Positions 57,059-64,000 of a stretch of DNA of 64,000 nt are shown here, one piece after another. A program made the position numbers and the translations under genes. This DNA is from Megascapheus bottae (lineage: Eukaryota; Chordata; Mammalia; Rodentia; Geomyidae): the NCBI GenBank assembly GCA_024803745.1, contig JANJXV010000017.1:641001-705000 (forward strand), in the 5' to 3' direction. Positions within the stretch are counted from its first letter, which is position 1; every line of letters starts with the position of its first letter. The notes under the pieces are model-generated. The model was given only the letters and a program-made list of their open reading frames with translations, made no database searches and was not told where the DNA came from.

Positions 57059-57070
57059 TGCGCACGCGCG
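57059..57070. promoter_or_regulatory. NRF1 binding site
   Basis: TGCGCACGCGCG matches the palindromic NRF1 consensus YGCGCAYGCGCR at every position. NRF1 activates nuclear genes for the respiratory chain and its assembly. Confidence 0.85.
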
Positions 57071-57071
57071 G

Positions 57072-57081
57072 CCACGCCCCC
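57072..57081. promoter_or_regulatory. SP/KLF CACCC-type box
   Basis: CCACGCCCCC, just next to the NRF1 site. Confidence 0.55.
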
Positions 57082-57105
57082 CGGGGCCCTTCCATGGGCA
57101 GGATT

Positions 57106-57114
57106 GGGGCGGGG
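57106..57114 (+). promoter_or_regulatory. SP1 GC box
   Basis: GGGGCGGGG, about 215 bp before the start codon. Confidence 0.65.
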
Positions 57115-57141
57115 TCTGCGGCGCACCGGCGCAGTGGGAGG

Positions 57142-57147
57142 CGGAAG
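57142..57147 (+). promoter_or_regulatory. ETS core (possible GABPA/NRF2 site)
   Basis: CGGAAG within GAGGCGGAAGAAG. GABPA sites often accompany NRF1 sites in cytochrome oxidase genes, but this core alone is weak evidence. Confidence 0.4.
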
Positions 57148-57322
57148 AAGGAATTAGGAGAGGAAGAAGGCAAGGACTGAGACCCTTGTGACGGGGGCGC
57201 CGGGCCCCTCCTCCTCCGCTTTTGGGGAGCAACCGACGACCGCCTCCTGCTCTAGCTCTGGCTCCTCCCCTCCCTGCGCTGGGTCGGTAGCTGCCTAGGG
57301 ACTCCCTCCTCGGTCTGCCGCG

Positions 57323-57341
57323 ATGGCGCTGGACCCCGCAG
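57323..57341 (+). CDS. CMC1: CMC1 exon 1 coding part (C-X9-C motif containing 1), partial gene
   Basis: The exon reads M-A-L-D-P-A and leaves one G for the next codon, which matches the start of mammalian CMC1 (next residue Asp, a GAN codon). The ATG has G at -3 and G at +4. An in-frame TAG at 57296-57298 lies nine codons upstream and fixes this as the first usable start. The exon ends CCCGCAG and the donor is GTACGG. CMC1 is a small (about 106 residues) twin-CX9C protein of the mitochondrial intermembrane space and inner membrane. It stabilises newly made COX1 with COA3 and COX14 in early cytochrome c oxidase assembly. The CX9C exons are not in this window. The identification rests on only six residues plus the splice phase and promoter type, but no better candidate is known to me. 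Confidence 0.85.
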
Positions 57342-57520
57342 GTACGGGGCGGGCCGCCTGGTTTGTGAGGCCCGGCGCGGTTGTCGCCTGGCGGCTGCGG
57401 CCAGGCCGCACCACCTCTGCACGGTGCATGGCGCCCGGCCGCCTCCTTGGGGTTTCCTGCTGGCCCAGCCTCTCCCCTCGGTTGTAGGCCATCGGCTTCC
57501 CGCCCATTGGGGTTAAGGTC

Positions 57521-59307
57521 AGGTGAGGGGACTTGGGGTTCTTTCATTTCTGGTTCTGTAACATCTTCGATCTCTTTGCTCCAAGCCTCCGTTCAACCAT
57601 ACCCGGCCCGGTGTAGGACACTCTTGCAGCATTGAAAATTTAAATTTTTGTGCTGGCAGGCAATTTTACATTCTTCCTCAGTAATTTTGTGGACTCCTTG
57701 TAGTTTCTGTAGCCTAGTTTAACAATCCAAAAGTTCTGTAACTCTTTTAAGAGTGAGTTGCTGTGGGAAAATATCAGCCAGGTCTTGAATATTAACTTGT
57801 ATGCCTTCCCACCCGTTTAAATTTGCAGTAGAGTTTCAGTTTCTTAATTGTATTTGCAGCCCTCTGGTACTTTTCTTGAGGCTGTTTATGGAAAAATACA
57901 GTACTTCATTTTGGCCCAAAACAGTCGTGGGTTTTAAGTCCATTTCTCATAGTTAGAAATAGATATATTTTCTAATTATCCAAAAATAATATGAAATATG
58001 ATAGACACCCACATTATTATAGATTAGGAAACAGGCTTAGAAAAGTTACTAGTCCACGCAGATGGTGGTAAGCTCATTCAGTTCTCTAATTTTGAGGGTA
58101 ATGGAATTCTGGATCACTTCATGGTGATAATCAGTTTGGGAAGAGGTGACTGGACTGGATAGATAGTAAAATGTACTATCTACTATCTGGTGTTTGGTTT
58201 TAGAGTGAAATCCTTGATTCGAGTTAATGTAGGTACAAAAGATGGATCTGAATAATTCAGGTAAGATACATATAATTCTCTCTTTTTTTCTGGAACAAGA
58301 AGTGATCTTCAAAGTAATCCAGGTGGGAAACTGAAAAAAAAAAAACAAAAACAAACCAAAATAATCTTGAGGCTTGCTATTTCCACTTTCTCCCCACCAC
58401 CCCATTTCCTATGGGTTTAAGCTCAGGGTCTCTTGGTTGTAACACAATATTTCCCATCTTCAGCAGTACACAGACATAGTTTGCTTTAGTTTTGTAAAGA
58501 TGAGATCTTGTATTTTTTGCCCTAAAGGTCTTGGGACCCAATCTTTCTTTGAGTCTTCTCCTTTTTGAGAGTATTTGGTATTTTTCCATCCCAGCTTTTT
58601 GTCTAGGACTAATCTCAAATCAACATTCTCATAGAGTTCTATCCCCCCCCCCAAAAAAATAGGTGGAATTACAGGTGGGAGTCACCACACTTGTCTGTCA
58701 CCATTTTTATGTTTTAATTACTACTAATGCACTCTGTGCTTCTAGCAAGCCCAAGCTTACATAACTAATTATTCAGTATAGCCGAATCTGATTAGAAACC
58801 AGGTGATTTTATTGCCAATTTAGGGCCACTGTTTGAGTATTGGTAAAATAAATACTGAGTATCAAACATGTGCCATATATTTTTTTGTATCCAACAAACA
58901 ATAGTATATAGCGTAGGGTAAACAAGATCTCTGTTCCCAGTTAAATGCCCTCCTTCCATATGCTCATAAGCTCATAGATTGTGTGATAACTGTAAAGAAA
59001 AGAAAGTAAGCAGTGTCATGTACTAGGTGCTGAAGAGAGCTACTGTAGATAAATAACTGTTCTATGAGTATGTGTCATTTAAATTGGGATCTGATGAATG
59101 AGATGGAACAGCCATATGAAGAGCTATGAAATGACCAGTCAAAATAACAGATACTTAAAATATTTGACTGTGCTGAGTGCCAGAATGTGTAGTAAGGAAA
59201 GATGTTGAGAAAGAAGGCAAGATCCTGAATACTCACATGCTTTAGGATACAATATTCTGGTATAAAGCACTTGGATTTTATCTGGTGTCATCAAAAGCCT
59301 GTAAGAC
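57521..59307. other. Intron stretch with few repeats
   Basis: Unique AT-rich sequence. A possible old B1 remnant in reverse lies near 58660-58700 (GGAATTACAGGTGGGAGTCA). Confidence 0.4.
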
Positions 59308-59572
59308 TTTTTTTTTTTTGACCAGTCCGAAGGTTTGAACTCAGAGCTTGGGTGCTGTCCCTCTTCTTTTTCACTCAAAGCTAGTGCTCTACCAGTTGAA
59401 CCACAGTTCCACTTCTAGCTTTTTGGTGGTTAATTGGAGATAACAATCTCATGGACTTTCTTGTCTGGATTGGTGTTGAACTGTGATCCTCTGAACACAG
59501 CCTCCTGAATTATAGGATTAGCTAGGATTATAGGCATGAGCCACCCAAGCTGGAAAAGGCTGTGAGACTTTT
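59292..59572 (-). mobile_element. SINE-B with 19-bp target-site duplication
   Basis: The element spans about 59309-59553. The flanks AAAAGCCTGTAAGACTTTT (59292-59310) and AAAAGGCTGTGAGACTTTT (59554-59572) differ at two positions. Confidence 0.95.
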
Positions 59573-59687
59573 ACAGAGTACAGTGACATAATTTATTTCT
59601 TTACTATCTTAACTTCAGTGGTAGCTTGCATTGTCAGAGGGGAAACTGGGCAGTGGTATGGTATTATGGGATAGGAGCAATAGTCTA

Positions 59688-59875
59688 ATGCTTGGGAGTG
59701 TAGTCTAGTGGTAGAGTGTTTGCCTAGCATGCAAAAGCCCTGGGTTTTATTCCTTCGTACCTTCATACCGAATACACAGAAAAAAAGTCAGAAGTGGTGT
59801 TGTGCTCAATGGTAGAGCATTAGCCTTAGAAAGCTCAAGGACAGTGCCCAAACCCTGAGTTCAAGCCCCAGGACT

Positions 59876-59908
<33 letters not shown>
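59688..59908 (+). mobile_element. SINE-A with about 30-base poly-A tail
   Basis: TTGGGAGTGTAGTCTAGTGG to CAGGACTAGC, then a long A-run. Confidence 0.94.
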
Positions 59909-59910
<2 letters not shown>

Positions 59911-60134
59911 AAAGAAATACTAATGCCTAAGCTACATCCTTAGATGTTAAGATGTAATTTGTCAAACATTTAAAACAACAACAGGTCTGATGTATAACTA
60001 GGATGAATTCCTCCATTTTCCTTACAACAATGAGCTGTCAGTTTTATTGACTGGATTGTCATTCAGCCTTTTGTCAGTCCAGACCCTTTTCTTGGAGGAT
60101 ATTCTCCCTACATAAGTATGAACTTTGATTTAAT

Positions 60135-60285
60135 TTTTTAAATTGTCATTATAAAAGTGATAAGCAGAAGGGTTACAGTTACATAATGCAAGTTAAGAGT
60201 GCAGTTCTTTTTGGGCAATGTCACCCTACTCCCACTCTCTCCCTTGCATCCCCACCCACAAGTTGTGTAGTTTATTTTCAGTGTA
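60135..60285 (-). mobile_element. L1 3'-end fragment, old
   Basis: AGCAGAAGGGTTACAGTTAC, then GCAGTTCTTTTTGGGCAATG and the CCCTTGCATCCCCACCC segment. It is parallel to 22925-23040. Confidence 0.75.
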
Positions 60286-60515
60286 GTGACCTTTAATCTT
60301 AAAGTAACAATATAAGAATTTGCAGTATAGCTTACTGCAGATTTTCTCATTATCCAGAACTTAAGCATTGTCTTACTCCAAGTACAGTTTTTGCCAGTCT
60401 CTAATCCTTTATTACAAGTATTGTATATTTGAGAAATCTAGTCTAACTTAGTGATTGCAATCTTTAAAATTTTAAAAAAGTGTGCAAACCATGATCACTT
60501 ATAGAACTGTTGGTT

Positions 60516-60804
60516 TTTGTTTTTGTTTTTGTTTTTGTTTTTTTTTGGGTCACGGGGCTTGAACTAGGCCTGGGTGCTGTCCCTGAGCTCTTCTTCTCTA
60601 GGCTATTGCCCTACCCCGGGCCTGGGCATTGTCCCTCAAAGCTACTGCCCTACCCTTGAGCCAAGCCCCACTTCCCATTTTCTAAAAGTTCACTGGAGAT
60701 TAGAGTCTCAGGTTCTTTTGTGTCCAGCTGGCTTTGAATCATGATCCTCAGATCTCAGCCTCCTGACTAGCTAGGATTACAGCCATGAGACACTGTGCCC
60801 AGCA
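60516..60804 (-). mobile_element. SINE-B with internal duplication in the tRNA-like tail
   Basis: A (GTTTTT)n tail, then GGCCTGGGTGCTGTCCCTGA and again GGCCTGGGCATTGTCCCTCA, before the normal middle and head (AGCTAGGATTACAGCCATGA). Confidence 0.93.
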
Positions 60805-61392
60805 AGAAATGGTGTTTTTAAGATATACTTTTGAAAAAGGTAAATTCATGACATATAAATAGAAAATAGGTATGTGTTAGATTTTCTTGAACTCATTGAT
60901 TACTGAGGGAACCAGTAAGATGTAACAATCCACAAAGCAACTGAGAAGCTACATACATAGACAATTTCACAAATTACTGTCATCAACCCATCTTTGGTGA
61001 TATCTTTTCCTCTAATTCGTAATTATTTCTGTTCCTATGTGCCAGAATTCTAGAAGTTAGCCTTGGCTCCTAAGAAGTTGTAAAAAAAAAAAACAAAACC
61101 CAAAACAGTCATTGAAAGAACTGTAGGAACACCAAGTTATGCCTTTGCCTATTCCAATGTTCCAGGAAAATTCTTTGACGTGATTGTATTCCCAAGTGAC
61201 TGCCAGCAGGAAATTGGTTTTAGTAAATTTTGGTGTTTTTTCTGTTACCTAGAAGTGATTGTGTTTTTGCCTTTATTCTTCTTTTTAGCAAAATAAGAGC
61301 TTTCTCTTCCCTCTGCTAGTTAGTGAGAATTCCTTTTCTACTTTTGCAAGATGTAAGGTGGGTTAGTGGGCAGCACAAAGCATATTTTTAAG

Positions 61393-61393
<1 letters not shown>

Positions 61394-61429
<36 letters not shown>

Positions 61430-61478
61430 TGTCTGTCTGTCTGTCTGTCTGTGTCTGTGTCTGTGTCTCTGTGTATGT
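61394..61478. repeat. Compound (GT)n(CTGT)n microsatellite
   Basis: About 16 GT units, then CTGT and GTGTCT units. The Cys/Val-rich frames are artefacts. Confidence 0.95.
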
Positions 61479-61545
61479 GTCTCCCCGTTGGTCCCTCCTT
61501 GTGCGCCTAACTATGTTTACTCATTGTCTGTTTCATTGTGGTTTT

Positions 61546-61571
61546 TTGTTGTTGTTGTTGTTGTTGTTGTT
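61546..61571. repeat. (GTT)n microsatellite
   Basis: Eight GTT units in a T-rich context. Confidence 0.9.
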
Positions 61572-62245
61572 TTTCCCCCAGGAATCAGAAAACTGTGGGA
61601 AGTTGGTCTAGTAATAGGTTTTGGTAAGAAAGTGAGTGACATTCCATAACTGAAGGTGTGTGTCTTTAAGGGGAACTGTCACTGGAAGTTCTTGGAGTAT
61701 TTGATTTGCTGATGTTCTTCTGCTGATTTCTGTGGAAACTGGGATAGATTAGTTTTATGGGTACTAGCATTTAGTATTACAACATATTTAGAAACATTTT
61801 TGCTTCTTTTTTTAGGCCTACTAATTTTAATGCAATATAATCTCATATAAATGTATTTGTTGTTAGATTTCTATTTCCCTATGATACAAGCATGAGTTGA
61901 TAGCTGATCTTGAGCTTTGCCTAGCATTTAATTGTACCATTTGCAGCTGTGTGGTACTTGAAGAATTTTAAAGGCACAGTGCAGGCCTGAATTGGAAAGA
62001 ATAGAATTCCAGTGTCATTTAGAACCAGTGATGATTTAGAAGATATTTAGATAGAAGCTTAGAACTGAGATGAGAAGCTTGATTATGAAGTCTGCAGAAA
62101 GTATGAATATACTAGTGATCTTCAAGGATATATTTGCTAAAAAGTTTGAATTTGTGGGAATTTACTAATAAAAATGTTAAAATGGTATATTAGGAATGAA
62201 ATTGGAATGTATCTCAAATATATGTACCTTGAAATTGAATGTATT
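61572..62245. other. Unique intron sequence
   Basis: No repeat or exon recognised. It was checked for a continuation of the CMC1 frame without success. Confidence 0.4.
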
Positions 62246-62453
62246 CATCTGGGTGCCTGTGGTGGCTATTCAGGAGGCTGAGTTCTGGGAATCAAGATTC
62301 AAAGCCAGACCAGGCACAAAAGTCCATGAGACTCTTATCTCCAGTTAACCACCAAGAACCTGGAAGTGGCTAAAAGCAATAGAGGGCTAGCCTTGTGCTG
62401 AAGAACTCATAGTCAGTGCCCAGGCTGAGTTCAAGCCCCACAACAGAAAAAAA
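62246..62453 (+). mobile_element. SINE-B, shortened
   Basis: TCTGGGTGCCTGTGGTGGCT (part of the head lost) to AGTTCAAGCCCCACAACAG. Confidence 0.9.
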
Positions 62454-62557
62454 AGAATATATTCAAATTCAGACTTTTATAGCAATCAGAATGTTTTAGT
62501 TACTTAGAATATAACTAGAAAGATCTTGATCTATTAAATATTACAGCTTCATTTGAT

Positions 62558-62635
62558 TTGTGCAGTGCTAACGATTAAACCCAGGGCTTTGCACATCCCA
62601 GGCAAATGCCCTACCACTGAATTCCATCCCCACCC
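62558..62635 (-). mobile_element. ID-like single monomer
   Basis: GATTAAACCCAGGGCTTTGC and GGCAAATGCCCTACCACTGA are the reverse B and A regions. No second monomer is present. Confidence 0.75.
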
Positions 62636-62865
62636 TTCATTTACTTTATAAGTGATGAAATTGAGGCCTAGATTTGGGGAGGGGAGGGAATGAATTTTCA
62701 CAGGTCACCCTGAAATTACTTGGAAAGCTGAAAAGAGTCCTGGAGTTGCTTTACGCTTTGTCAGCTTTTGTTTTTTGTTTTTGTTTTGTTTTTTGTTTTT
62801 TTTTTTTAATCATTACTGAACAGGACTTTCTAAGGTGTCAGAAATTAGGACACCTAGTGCCCAAC

Positions 62866-63114
62866 CTACTGTTAACTTTATTATTTATTTATTTATTTAT
62901 TTTTGCCAATCCTGGGGCTTGACCTCAGGGCCTGAGCAATGTCCTTAGGCTTTCTCAAGGCTGAAGCTCTACCACTTGAGCCACAGTACCACTTCCAGCT
63001 TTTTTTCTGTGTATGTGGTACTGAGGAATCCAACCTGGGTCTTCATGCATGCTAGGCAAGCACTTTACCTCTAGTCTAGGCCAAACTCCCGGCCCAGCCT
63101 GCTACTGTTAACTT
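62866..63114 (-). mobile_element. SINE-A with (TTTA)n tail and 13-bp target-site duplication
   Basis: CTACTGTTAACTT at 62866-62878 and again at 63102-63114. The SINE (about 62879-63097) has a TTTA-repeat tail. Confidence 0.95.
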
Positions 63115-63269
63115 ATGTGAGGACACATGAGTGGGAACTGGCTTTAGCTAAAAGGTGCAGGTTTGATGATTAGAGCTCTTAGCTCACGCCTATGTTTCCT
63201 GGTGGTATAATTTGTTCTAGGATTTATCCTATCAACTTTTATTATATAGAAACTTAATCTATTCAGGCC

Positions 63270-64000
63270 CTAATTTTTAAATTGTTATTATTAAGAGGTG
63301 GTCCAAAGGGGTTACAATTCCATAAGTCAGATTATGAGTATGATGTTTCTTGGAAAGTATCATCCTTCTTTTTTCCTCCCATTTCCCCCTCATATCTCCG
63401 CAAATTCCATAGTTCATTTTTTTTACCTAGTGTATACTGAATACAGTGATTGAATTTGCCTATCCTTCCTACCTTCATTCCTGTGCTCTTATACTCCCCA
63501 CTCCCCAAAAACCAAAAAAAAAAAAACCCCAAAAAACAAAAACACCAGGCTTCTATTTCCTGTACTTTATTTTGATTAACCATAAATAACAGCAAACAGC
63601 TAAACAGTTGTTTAGTACTTTAGTAATTCAGAGGAATTATGCCTTTGACTTCTCCCCTAAATTACCCTCCTTTAGTCAGTTTATATGTAAATGTGTAGAG
63701 CCCAGTGTATGTTATACTTAACTGTATTTTCAATATAGCTTCCGTGTTTGAGAGAAAGCCTGAGACCTTTGTCTCTTTGGACCTGGCTTATTTCACTTAG
63801 CACAATTTATTCTGGGTCCATCCATTTCCTTGCAAATAAAATAATACTATTCTTTCTAATAAATGAGTAAAATTCCATTGTGTATATATACTATACTGTC
63901 TCCAGTCATTCATCTGTTGTATGGCATCTGGGCCATTTTTATAAGTTGGTTATTGTGAATAATACCTTAATGAAAATGGATGTACGGGTGTCTTTACCAT
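63270..64000 (-). mobile_element. Old L1 3' UTR and ORF2 end, cut by window edge
   Basis: TTACAATTCCATAAGTCAGA marks the 3' end. CTGGCTTATTTCACTTAGCA, AAATTCCATTGTGTATATAT and GTTATTGTGAATAATACCTT give the reverse ORF2 C-terminal order up to the last base of the window. Confidence 0.8.

Larger units (their letters stand above)
57000..57520. promoter_or_regulatory. CMC1: CpG island promoter of CMC1
   Basis: The base composition changes abruptly from AT-rich to very GC-rich with many CpGs, the only such island in the window. No TATA box is evident upstream of the likely 5' UTR. It carries an NRF1 site, SP/KLF boxes and an ETS core, all upstream of the first exon's ATG. CpG islands of this kind usually drive broad, housekeeping transcription with dispersed starts. 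Confidence 0.9.
57342..64000 (+). other. CMC1: CMC1 intron 1 (5' part)
   Basis: It starts with the donor GTACGG at 57342. No matching second exon is found before the window ends, so the intron exceeds 6.6 kb. It holds six SINE insertions, L1 3' fragments and microsatellites. Frames on the minus strand at 56990-57547 and 58049-58654 are not supported as genes. Confidence 0.8.

Noticed and set aside
56990..57547. 185-codon minus-strand frame over the CpG island
   Set aside because: A Pro/Gly/Arg-rich frame is expected by chance in GC-rich DNA with few stops. It lies antisense to the CMC1 promoter and exon 1.

Overview
The window is mammalian nuclear DNA, almost certainly from a rodent. It is AT-rich and intron- and intergene-like, and it is packed with two SINE families, truncated L1s and microsatellites. 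SINE-A is a dimer of two ID/tRNA-like monomers, about 185 bp plus A-tail. SINE-B fuses a 7SL/B1-type head to an ID/tRNA-like tail, about 230 bp. Two-part ID-like and B1-ID SINEs are known from non-murid rodents (squirrel-related and beaver/pocket-mouse/kangaroo-rat lineages). I infer such a rodent, perhaps Castorimorpha, but cannot name the species.

Layout. Positions 1-57000 are intergenic: no convincing protein-coding exon, dozens of SINEs on both strands, about 17 L1 fragments, a few old MIR and MaLR-type remnants, and many microsatellites, most of them grown from SINE tails. The largest L1s are a minus-strand ORF2 copy (5478-8430), a plus-strand 3' piece with a 68-bp target-site duplication (12029-13259), and a minus-strand composite that keeps ORF1-like sequence (22905-26240). 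At about 57000-57520 there is a CpG island promoter with an exact NRF1 site, SP/KLF boxes and an ETS core. It precedes a short first coding exon (57323-57341) reading MALDPA and ending at a canonical splice donor. I identify this as exon 1 of CMC1, a mitochondrial cytochrome c oxidase assembly factor, on the plus strand. The rest of the window (57342-64000) is the beginning of CMC1 intron 1, with the same repeat families.

In human, CMC1 lies at 3p24.1 beyond a gene-poor interval downstream of EOMES, which fits the long empty region seen here. An NRF1-type, TATA-less CpG promoter is typical of nuclear genes for mitochondrial respiratory assembly, so promoter and gene identity support each other.

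I found no undescribed gene system. The best leads are structural: a 125-bp inverted copy of nearby sequence replacing part of an L1 3' UTR, an unusually long L1 target-site duplication, nested SINE insertions with intact duplications, a mirror-symmetric tetranucleotide array, and possible conserved non-coding blocks.
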